Shown here piece by piece: positions 19,298 through 26,070 of a DNA stretch of 32,943 nt. The notes beneath the pieces were generated by a model. The model had not been told where the DNA came from and made no database searches. It saw only the letters and a list, made by a program, of their open reading frames with translations. Source of the stretch: a virus. The DNA lies in the IMG/VR virus record IMGVR_UViG_3300046660_000355, positions 1-32,943 of that record; one strand, 5' to 3'. Position numbers and translations under genes: made by a program. The stretch's first letter is position 1, and each line of letters starts with the position of its first letter.

Positions 19298-20269
19298 ATG
19301 CAATTCACCGTCACGATCAATCAGGTGAAGGCGCTGGAGTGGGGGCTGAATTCTCAGCAGGCCCTGCTGTTCGCCTTCGTCTACGGCTGCCCGAGCTGGA
19401 CAAAGCCAATCAAGACTGACGACGGGATCTTCTTCGCGCTGAGCAAGGCCAAGATCATCGAGGAGCTGCCATTGCTCACCGATAAACCGGACACCGCTTA
19501 CCGCATGCTGAAGGCCCTGGAAGAGGCCGGCTTGATTGAGCTGTCCAGCACTTCGAACATCACGCTGTTTCGCCTGACCGAGAAGGCGATCGAGTGGAAC
19601 CAGAAGCTGGATGGGTCGGAAAAATATCCGACCCCACCAAAGAACGAAGGTCGGAAAAAAATCCGATCTACCTCGGAAAAAAATCCGAGCAAGGTCGGAG
19701 AAAAATCCGAGCAAGGGTCGGAAAAATCTCCGACAAATCAGGATACCAATCATCAGGGTACCAATCAGGATACCAGTCAGGACTTGCAAGGCAGCCCGGA
19801 CAAGCCGGCCCGCAATCTGGTTCTGGTGGTTGATCGCACCGATGCGCCACGGGTTGAAATTCCCGCTGACATGCCGGGCCCCAAAGACCAGTCCTGCAAA
19901 ACCTTCAAGGCCTGGGCGAACTACGCCATGGCCTACCGCAAGCGCTACAGCACTTGGCCGGTGTGGAACGCCAAGGTAGGTGGCCAGCTCGGCCAACTGG
20001 TCGACCGCCTCGGCGCCGATGTCGCTCATCACGTCGCAGCTCACTTCCTGAAAACCAGCGATGCCGCCGTTCTGCGCAAGTGCCACAGCCTCAACGAACT
20101 ATTGGCCAACGCCGAGAGCTACCACACCCAGTGGGTGACCGGTCAGCGCATCAACGGGACAACGGCTCGCCAGATGGAACGCACTGAAGCGAACGTCTCC
20201 GCCGCCGAGCAGGCCGCGCAAATGGTCTTGGCCAAGCGCCAAGCGGGAGAGCGCAATGAGTACCTTTGA
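19298..20269 (+). CDS. Replication initiator, O-protein-like (winged helix)
   Basis: Protein of 323 aa. The first 100 residues form a winged-helix DNA-binding domain (GLNSQQALLFAFVYG, ALSKAKIIEEL, DTAYRMLKALEEAGLIELSS). About 105-165 is a Lys/Ser/Gln-rich low-complexity linker encoded by the iterons. The C-terminal half (FKAWANYAMAYRKRYSTWPVWNAKVGGQL) is the helicase/loader contact region seen in phage replication proteins. Placement of origin repeats inside the initiator gene copies lambda O. AAGG lies 6 nt upstream. The 3' end overlaps the next gene by 14 bp. Confidence 0.82.
   Translation: MQFTVTINQVKALEWGLNSQQALLFAFVYGCPSWTKPIKTDDGIFFALSKAKIIEELPLLTDKPDTAYRMLKALEEAGLIELSSTSNITLFRLTEKAIEWNQKLDGSEKYPTPPKNEGRKKIRSTSEKNPSKVGEKSEQGSEKSPTNQDTNHQGTNQDTSQDLQGSPDKPARNLVLVVDRTDAPRVEIPADMPGPKDQSCKTFKAWANYAMAYRKRYSTWPVWNAKVGGQLGQLVDRLGADVAHHVAAHFLKTSDAAVLRKCHSLNELLANAESYHTQWVTGQRINGTTARQMERTEANVSAAEQAAQMVLAKRQAGERNEYL
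19614..19735. repeat. Five origin iterons inside the O-like gene
   Basis: Five 20-bp imperfect palindromes of the form GGTCGGA-n6-TCCGACC start at 19614, 19649, 19671, 19693 and 19716. The last four are spaced 22, 22 and 23 bp, about two helical turns. Their A-rich centres and phased spacing are those of initiator-binding iterons, so this is the likely phage replication origin. Confidence 0.85.
19737..19782 (+). repeat. Direct 12-bp repeats next to the iterons
   Basis: ATCAGGATACCA at 19737-19748 and 19764-19775 and ATCAGGGTACCA at 19752-19763, then a partial GTCAGGAC copy. They encode the NQDTNHQGTNQDTSQD linker. They may be part of the origin (second protein site or unwinding zone), although they are not very AT-rich. 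Confidence 0.6.
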
Positions 20270-21053
20270 AATGAACGACCAGCAGGTTGCCGGGCTCGCT
20301 GCCGCGATCTGTGCCACCGCCGAGGCCATGGGTCAGGAAATGAACCCAGGTACCGCGGCGATCATGGCCGAAGATCTCTGTGCTTACCCGGTGCAGGTGG
20401 TGAAGGCCGCGCTAAAGGCTTGCCGCTTCGAAGTGAAAGGCAAGTTGGCCATGGCTGACATCCTCCAGCGCGTCCAGGTTGCTGATGGTCGCCCGGGCAA
20501 GGACGAAGCATGGGCGATCGCCATGACCACGAATGACGAGTTTGAAACCGTGGTGCTGACCGACGAGATTCAGCTCGCGCTGGCTGCCGCAAAACCTGTC
20601 CTCGATGCCGGCGACAAGGTTGGTGCGCGTATGGCTTTCAACAGCGCTTACGAGCGCTTGGTGGTGCAGGCTCGGGAGGACAACAAAAACGTCAATTGGC
20701 ACGTGTCGGTCGGTTTCGACGCCAACCGCCGCACCCAGGCGATCACCAAGGCGGTGCAGATGCAACGGATCCCACATGAACGCGGGCAGCTGTACTTGGC
20801 CGACTTGAGTGTCGCGCCGGTTACCGAAGACGGCCGGGCCGTCGTTGCGCTGCTGACCGGTGATGCAGCACGGCCTTCGCCAAAACTGCGCGAGAAGCTC
20901 GCCGCGGTGAAGGATTCGATGCTCGCCATGCGCCAAGCATCGGCCGAGGAAAAAACAGAACTGCGAATTCTGGCAGCCAATGAGCTGGCGGATCGCCGGG
21001 CGCTGCTTATCCAGCAGGCCGAACAATTGGAAGCAAGGAGTGCGGTTCAATGA
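20256..21053 (+). CDS. Likely helicase loader / P-like replication protein
   Basis: Protein of 265 aa directly after the O-like gene, overlapping it by 14 bp. Helical N-terminus (GLAAAICATAEAMGQEMNPGTAAIMAEDL and a VVKAALKACRFEVKGKLAMADILQRV block), a middle domain with DEAWAIAM, and a charged C-terminal helical tail. The N-terminal pattern (one-by-one testing of AAIMAEDLCAYP-x-x-V-x-AL-x-x-CR) is the one seen in phage replication proteins that partner the initiator. The P-like role rests mostly on position. GGAG lies 7 nt upstream. Confidence 0.65.
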   Translation: MSTFEMNDQQVAGLAAAICATAEAMGQEMNPGTAAIMAEDLCAYPVQVVKAALKACRFEVKGKLAMADILQRVQVADGRPGKDEAWAIAMTTNDEFETVVLTDEIQLALAAAKPVLDAGDKVGARMAFNSAYERLVVQAREDNKNVNWHVSVGFDANRRTQAITKAVQMQRIPHERGQLYLADLSVAPVTEDGRAVVALLTGDAARPSPKLREKLAAVKDSMLAMRQASAEEKTELRILAANELADRRALLIQQAEQLEARSAVQ

Positions 21054-21508
21054 CAATCGACAAACAAAAACTCCAGAAGCTGCTGTGGGCCGAAGCCGCG
21101 TCATTCCGTGCCGACTGCACAGACTGGAAGCGCAACACCGAGGCTCTGCAAGAATTCCTCGGGGAAAAGACCGTGGAGGAGGTGGCGCTGGAGTTGCTGG
21201 CGGAGAACGATCGACTTTCTGCATCGCCGGAGCGCCAGATCATCCGCGCGGCCGTTACCGAAGCGGTGAAGGGGATTGCCGATGCCGCAGCGGCGGATGC
21301 CAAGGCTGGAACGCTCAAGGAGATTGAGCAGCTCAAGGCTGAGAACGAGGCGCTGCGCAAGGATGCCGAGCGCTACCGCTGGCTTCAGCACGGTCACAGT
21401 GGCTACATCGAAGTCGTCGAGTGGATTGGCCCGCACGCGACCGGGATGACTGGCGAAGACCTCGACGCGCTTGTGGACGGTGCCATGGCCAAGGCGGTGC
21501 AGCCATGA
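21050..21508 (+). CDS. Ea22/Ead-like phage protein
   Basis: Protein of 152 aa with the coiled-coil signature of Ea22-like accessory proteins: QEFLGEKTVEEVALELLAENDRL, EIEQLKAENEALRKDAERYRWLQ, followed by a short C-terminal domain ending LDALVDGAMAK. The DAERYRWL motif is typical of this group. It starts with an ATGA overlap on the previous gene and overlaps ninB in the same way. Role unknown; non-essential in lambda-like phages. Confidence 0.7.
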   Translation: MTIDKQKLQKLLWAEAASFRADCTDWKRNTEALQEFLGEKTVEEVALELLAENDRLSASPERQIIRAAVTEAVKGIADAAAADAKAGTLKEIEQLKAENEALRKDAERYRWLQHGHSGYIEVVEWIGPHATGMTGEDLDALVDGAMAKAVQP

Positions 21509-21903
21509 CCGAGTTCGCAATCCGCAGCCAGAGCGACATCAGCCGTCTGGTGGGCGTCCTGCACGCAACCGACTTCACCAAGCCCAAGATCGTGGTCATC
21601 AAGGACGAGAAGCGCCCGGACGTCTGCAACCGCAAGATGTGGGCAATGCTCAAGGACGTATCCGAGCAAGTGATCTGGCACGGCAAGAAACTGACCAGCG
21701 AAGACTGGAAGTGCCTTTTCAGTGCCTCGCTGGAGAAGCAGCGTGCGGAGCCTGGCCTCGATGGCGGCTTCGTAGTGATGGCCGTATCGACCCGCAAGCA
21801 GTCGCAGAAGTGGTTCAGCGATCTGTTCGAACTCATGCATGCCTTCGGCGCCGAGCATGACGTGCGCTGGACCGAGCAAGACAAGTGGGGAGGGCGCTAC
21901 TGA
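21505..21903 (+). CDS. ninB: NinB-family recombination protein
   Basis: Protein of 132 aa matching NinB (lambda Orf): N-terminal IRSQSDISRLVGVLHA, central RPDVCNRKMWAMLKDVSEQVIWHGKKLTSEDWKCLFSAS, and C-terminal MAVSTRKQSQKWFSDLFELMHAFGAEHDV with WTEQ. Orf/NinB helps load recombination proteins on ssDNA and can replace RecFOR. The start overlaps the preceding stop (ATGA), and the end overlaps the ninG start (TGATG). Confidence 0.9.
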   Translation: MTEFAIRSQSDISRLVGVLHATDFTKPKIVVIKDEKRPDVCNRKMWAMLKDVSEQVIWHGKKLTSEDWKCLFSASLEKQRAEPGLDGGFVVMAVSTRKQSQKWFSDLFELMHAFGAEHDVRWTEQDKWGGRY

Positions 21904-22511
21904 TGCGCGTAGCCATCAAGGAATCGAAGGCGCCCAAGCCGAAGAGGTGCAAGAACCCAGCTTGCGGGGACTCATTCGTCCCGCAGCGCCTCGGGCAGGC
22001 GGTGTGCGGATACAAGTGCGGACTGGCCATCAAGGACGTCAATCAGGCGAAAGCCGGCAAGGCGTTAGCCCAGGTTGGGCGCCGCGAGATTCGGGTGCGC
22101 AAGGAGAAGCTGAAGTCGCGCGGCGACCACATGCGCGAGGCTCAGCAAGCGTTTAACGCATACATCCGTGCGCGTGACCAGGTCGCCGGCCACCTATGCA
22201 TCTCCAGCGGCAAGCCGTTGGACTGGAGCGGTAACGCTGTAGACGCAGGGCATTACCGAAGCGTCGGTTCCGCCCCGCACTTGCGATTCGATGAGCGCAA
22301 TTGCCATGCACAGAGCAAGCAGGACAACCGATTCCTATCGGGTAACGCCGTGGATTATCGGATAGGCCTGATCGCGCGCATCGGACAAGAAGCGGTCGAC
22401 GCATTGGAATCTGACCAGAGCGTGCGCAAGTACACCACCGACGATCTGAAGGCCATTAAGGCCGAATACCGGGCCAAGACCCGAGAACTGAAAAAGGGGC
22501 AGGCAGCATGA
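21903..22511 (+). CDS. ninG: NinG-family recombination nuclease (Rap)
   Basis: Protein of 202 aa. N-terminal zinc finger with CKNPACGDSF and CGYKCG (about 17-41), a basic helical middle (REIRVRKEKLKSRGDHMREAQ), and the NinG core ARDQVAGHLCISSGKPLDWSGNAVDAGHYRSVGSAP, then HAQSKQDNRFLSGNAVDYR. Lambda Rap/NinG is a structure-specific nuclease that resolves branched DNA. It follows ninB with a 1-base TGATG overlap. Confidence 0.9.
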   Translation: MRVAIKESKAPKPKRCKNPACGDSFVPQRLGQAVCGYKCGLAIKDVNQAKAGKALAQVGRREIRVRKEKLKSRGDHMREAQQAFNAYIRARDQVAGHLCISSGKPLDWSGNAVDAGHYRSVGSAPHLRFDERNCHAQSKQDNRFLSGNAVDYRIGLIARIGQEAVDALESDQSVRKYTTDDLKAIKAEYRAKTRELKKGQAA

Positions 22512-23188
22512 ATTACCACAACGTGATTTCAGCAGTAGTCCGGGCCTTGGCCGCCGAAACGATCAACAGTTCCGGCGGATGCAACGTCGAGCCCCGGGTG
22601 CAGGCCGGCAAGCTCAAGGGCGAGATATCCGGGAGGGATGCCGCGCTGCTGGCCGACTGCATCGTGCACAAGCTCCTGCACGCCCAGCTCGCACCTCGGC
22701 ACTGGAATGCTCTGGTGGCGAAGTACAGCACGCACCGTGGCCGCAAGGTCGACTCCATCGGCCGCCTGGTCGCCGTGGTGAAGACTCCGGCACCCCAGCG
22801 TTTCACTCAGCAGGCTGTGTTGGTCTGGGCAGTGCCGCAGCAGGTGAAAGGCATTCAGCGAGCGGTAACCCAGATAAAGGCGCCGAAGCACCGGGAGAAC
22901 AAAGAGAAAGGGCAGTGGGACTGGCGCAACGCTGCGGCAGATGCGGACATTGCCCGGGCCAACAAGCATGCGCGCGCCGTCGCAGAGGAAAAGCCTGGCG
23001 AGATGATTGTCCTAGCCGATTCGAACTACGACATGACGAACTGGGATTCCCAGGGGCTGACAGAGCGCACATACCAGCGCTGGAACAAGGCCATTAAGGA
23101 AGGCTTGGAGTCGCTTGTGAACGAGGCTCTGGTTGAGGCGCAGCACATGCTCGAAGCTGTCGGGGTGCTGGAAAGCGAAGCGGCATGA
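22508..23188 (+). CDS. Possible late-gene regulator (Q position), hypothetical
   Basis: Protein of 226 aa starting MNYHNVISAVVRALAAETINSSGG. Its middle holds a HWNALVAKYSTHRGRKVDSIGRLVAVV segment resembling proteins at the antiterminator position of lambda-like phages. The C-terminus (AEAHMLEAVGVL-type helix) is helical. It is the last gene of the nin-like region, immediately before the terminator-rich leader of the late genes, the place of Q. Direct motif evidence for a Q-like function is weak, so this rests on position. Starts with an ATGA overlap on ninG. Confidence 0.5.
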   Translation: MNYHNVISAVVRALAAETINSSGGCNVEPRVQAGKLKGEISGRDAALLADCIVHKLLHAQLAPRHWNALVAKYSTHRGRKVDSIGRLVAVVKTPAPQRFTQQAVLVWAVPQQVKGIQRAVTQIKAPKHRENKEKGQWDWRNAAADADIARANKHARAVAEEKPGEMIVLADSNYDMTNWDSQGLTERTYQRWNKAIKEGLESLVNEALVEAQHMLEAVGVLESEAA

Positions 23189-23212
23189 AATAGTCCCTCA
23201 AAAGGGCTTGCA

Positions 23213-23530
23213 ATGTCATGTCGCCATGTCGCATTATTCACCCATCCTGTCATTCCTGCGTGTATCGGGGAATGGCAAAAACTAACGCTGACAACGTGTG
23301 ACGTGACAGGTGGATTGTTAGTTTTACTGGCCATTGTCCTTGGTTTTATGTTCTTGGTTCTGATGTCTGTTTTGGTCAATGAATCGCAAGAACCGATCGC
23401 AGCGGAGTTTTCTGCGAAGGAGGATAGAAAAATGGTGAGAAAAATCGAGACTGGTGTTTATCAGGCGACTGTTGGTGTTGGGACGGGCCTATACGCTAAC
23501 TATCTACCCAAGCTGATCTTTCGAGCCTAA
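23213..23530 (+). CDS. Small membrane protein before the late leader
   Basis: Protein of 105 aa. A single strong transmembrane helix (GLLVLLAIVLGFMFLVLMSVL, about 34-54) is followed by a charged cytoplasmic or periplasmic tail (NESQEPIAAEFSAKEDRKMVRKIETG). The N-terminal 30 residues are His/Cys-containing and may be a poor start choice; the ATG at 23213 has AAGG about 8 nt upstream. AT-richer than its neighbours and followed 12 bp later by a strong terminator, so it looks like a moron. No family recognised. Confidence 0.5.
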   Translation: MSCRHVALFTHPVIPACIGEWQKLTLTTCDVTGGLLVLLAIVLGFMFLVLMSVLVNESQEPIAAEFSAKEDRKMVRKIETGVYQATVGVGTGLYANYLPKLIFRA

Positions 23531-23542
23531 GAGCTCACGGAA

Positions 23543-23567
23543 CCTAGCCAATGGCTGGGTTTTTTTT
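23543..23567 (+). terminator. Rho-independent terminator after the nin region
   Basis: CCTAGCC (23543-23549), loop AAT, GGCTGGG (23553-23559), followed by eight T. It ends transcripts from the early rightward operon and the small membrane gene. Confidence 0.88.
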
Positions 23568-23900
23568 CGCCTGAAATTCACGCTGCCAAGCCAATTTTCG
23601 GGAATACCTGGACGTCGATAGCCGGATAGTGCGACGTACGGAATCAACACCGGCAGCCCGCGCGCCCTGACCTCAAACTTGCTTTCGGGGTGGCGCGAGA
23701 CTGGATCAGCGAGATCGATGCAAAGGGGCGTCGACGTTGAGAAGGCCTTAGGCGGACAGCACGGAAAGACGTGCGCACCTATTCAGGGCCTCTGCATTCG
23801 CGGAGGCTTTTTCGTTTTCGGCTCCCCACACCCATTGCTCCGAGCTGGGAGTGCAGCGGACGCCGGATTTATCAATCTCCCCAAGGGGGAGGCAACCCGG
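23568..23900 (+). promoter_or_regulatory. Late leader region with tR'-like terminator
   Basis: About 330 bp without a gene. It contains a second strong rho-independent terminator: GCCTCTGC (23788-23795), loop ATTC, GCGGAGGC (23800-23807) and TTTTT. A terminator in the leader between a Q-position gene and the holin is the layout of lambda PR'-tR', where Q lets polymerase pass. I do not see a clear -35/-10 pair for the late promoter. An open frame from 23679 is only the upstream extension of the holin frame and has no ribosome site. Confidence 0.55.
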
Positions 23901-24233
23901 ATGCCAAACATGCCTGACAAGCCAGACACATGGGCGATAGCGCTTGCGTGGTTGAGCCAGCATTCGCCAATCCTCTATGCGGCTGCGCTGTCCTGCGCCA
24001 TGGCCGTGCTACGGATCACTTACGGTGGCGGTACTCGTCGCCAGATGCTGGTGGAGGGCGCCATTTGCGGCGGCCTCACACTAACCATTATCAGCGGACT
24101 GGACTTCTTCGGCCTGCCCCAGAGTATGGCCACCTTCGCCGGCGGCTGGGTTGGCTTCCTTGGCGTGGAGAAGATCCGCAACATTGCGGATCGGGTGACT
24201 GATTTCAAGTTGCCGAGCCGCAAGGCAGAGTAA
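23901..24233 (+). CDS. Phage holin (lambda-family, Pseudomonas type)
   Basis: Protein of 110 aa: MPNMPDKPDTWAIALAWLSQH, then hydrophobic helices SPILYAAALSCAMAVLRITYGG, MLVEGAICGGLTLTIISGLDF and SMATFAGGWVGFLGVEKI. The Y-GG-(T/S)RRQ motif and FFG-PQS-A-F-GGWVGFLGVEKIR end are characteristic of the lambda-family holins of Pseudomonas phages. It forms membrane holes at the end of the lytic cycle. A GGGAGG ribosome site lies about 9 nt upstream. No endolysin gene follows in the window. Confidence 0.88.
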   Translation: MPNMPDKPDTWAIALAWLSQHSPILYAAALSCAMAVLRITYGGGTRRQMLVEGAICGGLTLTIISGLDFFGLPQSMATFAGGWVGFLGVEKIRNIADRVTDFKLPSRKAE

Positions 24234-24278
24234 GTCGCGACACGTTTCGCGAATCAGCAAATTGTGTCGCGACACGCG
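24232..24278. repeat. TGTCGCGACA element, copy 2 (sponge gene leader)
   Basis: GTCGCGACACGTTT at 24234, then CGAAT, AAA and a perfect palindrome GTGTCGCGACAC at 24264-24275. The two GTCGCG cores are exactly as far apart as in the rha copy (18525-18571) and the intervening bases are mostly conserved. Here the element is non-coding, between holin and the gene at 24293. Confidence 0.7.
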
Positions 24279-24292
24279 ACGAGGAGAGCAGC

Positions 24293-24523
24293 ATGGATAA
24301 CCAGCACAAGAAGATCACCGGCTACCGCGACCTGACCCAGTCCGAAATCGACGGCATGAACTCGATCAAGGCTCTTGAAGCTGACGCCGGCGAACTGTTC
24401 AAGCAGATCGGCCAGATTGAAGGCGTTGATCCGCGACTGCTGACGTTGGCCAAGACCAACTTGCAGCAGGGCTTCATGTGGTTCGTTCGCTCGATCGCAA
24501 AACCCGCTGACCCTTTCAGCTGA
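24293..24523 (+). CDS. acb2: Acb2/Tad1-type cyclic-nucleotide sponge (anti-CBASS)
   Basis: Protein of 76 aa: KITGYRDLTQSEIDGMNSIKALEADAGELFKQI, then DPRLLTLAKTNLQQGFMWFVRSIAKP-DPF. This is the helical-hairpin Acb2 pattern (HKKI-GYRDL--EEID-MN-IK at the start; A-T-LQQGFM-LVR-IA-P at the end). Acb2 proteins assemble into hexamers that bind cyclic di- and trinucleotides and so block CBASS defence; some bind Thoeris signals. It is slightly shorter than the usual Acb2 because the hairpin loop is short. A GAGGAG ribosome site lies 8 nt upstream. It is coupled to the next gene by a TGATG overlap. Confidence 0.82.
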   Translation: MDNQHKKITGYRDLTQSEIDGMNSIKALEADAGELFKQIGQIEGVDPRLLTLAKTNLQQGFMWFVRSIAKPADPFS

Positions 24524-24711
24524 TGAGCAACGTAACTCGCCTGCGCCACGCGCTACCCCTGAGCCAGGACATCAACAAGGTACTGACCGAATTGGATAGC
24601 GCGATCGCCAAGGCCATCGACGCGGCCAAGGCTGCTGGACTGCCTCAGGGCCTGATCGTCGCCGAGCTGCACGGGCACGCCCACGCACAGACCCACAACA
24701 TGGTGAGCTAA
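24523..24711 (+). CDS. Small hypothetical protein downstream of acb2
   Basis: Helical protein of 62 aa: MSNVTRLRHALPLSQDINKVLTELDSAIAKAIDAAKAAGLPQGL, ending VAELHGHAHAQTHNM with a His-rich tail. It starts one base inside the acb2 stop codon (TGATG), so the two are co-translated. The pairing is common in Pseudomonas phages, but the role of this protein is unknown to me; it might assist the sponge or be unrelated. It ends in a 4-bp overlap with the convergent gene at 24708. Confidence 0.68.
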   Translation: MSNVTRLRHALPLSQDINKVLTELDSAIAKAIDAAKAAGLPQGLIVAELHGHAHAQTHNMVS

Positions 24712-25280
24712 AAGTCGATCTTTGCCTGCAAAACGCAACGACAGTAGTCGCAAGTGCAGTTCTCTTTGATCAATTGTACGAAGTCGACTTCAACCGAGAT
24801 CAGCTTTCCGTCCATTGAGGTGCACCAATCGCAGTCGCGATTATCACCGCATGACATAGGGGAATAGTGTTTGAAACCTGCGCTTTTTATGCGGGCAATA
24901 GCACTGTGACGGTTGTGATCGAAGGTTGCTTTGAGATAAAGCGATTCCAGCACCTTCTTTGGCCCGAACTCGAGTCCTGCCGGGGTTAGTACTTCGTATA
25001 GCTCACGAGTAATTTTTAGTCGGGTGTTGATGCCCAGTGAGCGTTTTTCTTCGAGCGACAGAAGCTCTCCATCTTTAAGTTTTACTTCGTGCAGGAAGTC
25101 TCTGAGCACAGCCTCACGGCCTGACTCCTTTACGAATGGAGAGTTGGAAATCTCTGCTTTGTAGTACGTCACGATTTCCGGCTGAGATATCTGCGCGACT
25201 GCCAGCTTCTCTGGCGCTGAGATGACCGAAGCGGGCTTCGCGGCGGCTTTGAACAGTTTGGAAAAGATCGCCTTGAGCAT
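24708..25280 (-). CDS. Leftward moron with Cys-rich, MuF-like C-terminus
   Basis: Protein of 190 aa starting MLKAIFSKLFKAAAKPAS. The N-terminal 20 residues could be an amphipathic or weak membrane-binding helix. The C-terminus (about 130-190) reads FKHYSPMSCGDNRDCDWCTSMDGK, then ENCTCDYCRCVLQA, a C...C..C and C-CDYC-C pattern similar to the zinc-like end of MuF/SPP1 gp7-type domains. Opposite in direction to the late genes and more AT-rich, so it is likely a moron expressed in the lysogen. A start at 25280 has weak ribosome support (GGAAA); 25316 is an alternative. Function unknown. Confidence 0.6.
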   Translation of the reverse strand: MLKAIFSKLFKAAAKPASVISAPEKLAVAQISQPEIVTYYKAEISNSPFVKESGREAVLRDFLHEVKLKDGELLSLEEKRSLGINTRLKITRELYEVLTPAGLEFGPKKVLESLYLKATFDHNRHSAIARIKSAGFKHYSPMSCGDNRDCDWCTSMDGKLISVEVDFVQLIKENCTCDYCRCVLQAKIDF

Positions 25281-25312
25281 TTTCACTGTTTCCGTCCATT
25301 GGGTTGAAGTCA

Positions 25313-25342
25313 CCATTACCGGCAGTCAGCCACTATTTCAAG
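25313..25342 (+). repeat. 30-bp direct repeat, copy 1
   Basis: CCATTACCGGCA and, after a 4-bp variable core, GCCACTATTTCAAG. The copy at 26071-26100 matches 25 of 30 bases. Copy 1 lies just before the proteasome-like gene. The repeats bracket the segment 25343-26070. Confidence 0.75.
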
Positions 25343-25360
25343 TGTCAAGGGAGGAAGAGC

Positions 25361-25804
25361 GTGACGACCATTGCCTACAAAGACGGTGTGATCGCATACG
25401 ACTCGCGCGTTACACGCGGTTCTCTCATCGACCACGACGACTACGAGAAGCTCATCCATAGGAACGGGCATCAGTTCCTGTTCACGGGTTGCGGTGCGGA
25501 CTTTGCCGCTCTGATGGATGAGTTCTTCGGCGCAAAAGTCAGCGATAAGCCGCTCGACGCGAACGGGCTGGTCGTCACCAATGGCAGGCTTTGCCAGATT
25601 GGTCGTGATGCTGAGAGCGGGTTCTGGCTGGACGAGGTGTGGATGGAGCGTCCGTTTGCCATCGGTAGCGGGCGCGACTTCGCACTCGCTGCAATGGATA
25701 TGGGCGCAACAGCCAAGGAAGCTGTCGAGCAAGCGGCCAAGCGTGATTGTTACACCGGCGGTACGATCCGCACGCTGATCATTGATCCAGGCAAGGCTGG
25801 GTAG
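25361..25804 (+). CDS. Proteasome beta / HslV-like Ntn-hydrolase
   Basis: Protein of 147 aa. After the initiator it reads TTIAYKDGVIAYDSRVTRG, matching the N-terminus of proteasome beta/HslV-type subunits, with a Thr at position 2 that would become the N-terminal nucleophile and the YDSR element equivalent to Asp17/Arg19. Later, PFAIGSGRDFALAAMDMGATAKEAVEQAAKRD carries the GSG signature, and the end has TGGTIRTLII. Such genes occur in many phages as single-subunit homologues without a known regulator ATPase. A GTG start with GGAGG 6 nt upstream. Role unknown: it could cleave a peptide or be structural. Confidence 0.78.
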   Translation: MTTIAYKDGVIAYDSRVTRGSLIDHDDYEKLIHRNGHQFLFTGCGADFAALMDEFFGAKVSDKPLDANGLVVTNGRLCQIGRDAESGFWLDEVWMERPFAIGSGRDFALAAMDMGATAKEAVEQAAKRDCYTGGTIRTLIIDPGKAG

Positions 25805-25835
25805 GTGTGCCGCAGGTGAGTGCGGCACGGCTGAA

Positions 25836-26039
25836 TCACTTCACTTTCAGCGCTGCCTGGATTTGATCCGCGTATGTAGAAAGGTTGGTGAATTCGCGAG
25901 CAAGACTGGTTGCGTCTGCACCGTTCACCCGGGTTGCAATGACTTCCAGCGCAGCTGCGACGGCATGAGCGCGGTGAATGTGCGGCTCAAGCGCAGGGTT
26001 AACGGCATTGAGAGCGGATGCATTGATCGTCGTCGACAT
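25836..26039 (-). CDS. Small hypothetical helical protein (67 aa)
   Basis: A leftward helical protein starting MSTTINASALNAVNPALEPHIHRAHAVAAALEVI. AAGGA lies 7 nt upstream. It is inside the segment bracketed by the 30-bp repeats and on the strand opposite to the late genes. No family recognised. Confidence 0.55.
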   Translation of the reverse strand: MSTTINASALNAVNPALEPHIHRAHAVAAALEVIATRVNGADATSLAREFTNLSTYADQIQAALKVK

Positions 26040-26070
26040 ACTACTTTCCTTGCTAGTGAGTTGATCTCTA

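Noticed and set aside
19614-19780. CRISPR-like repeat array
   Set aside because: The repeat units are palindromic with 2-15-bp gaps, they lie within a reading frame and there are no spacers of constant length, so they are iterons.
19091-20086. Minus-strand frame of 331 codons opposite rha and the O-like gene
   Set aside because: It overlaps two well-supported genes fully and shows reverse-complement shadow composition (iterons read as repeated Phe/Arg/Asp).
23679-23900. N-terminal extension of the holin frame
   Set aside because: It would span a strong terminator and has no ribosome site; the ATG at 23901 has a clear one and matches holin starts.
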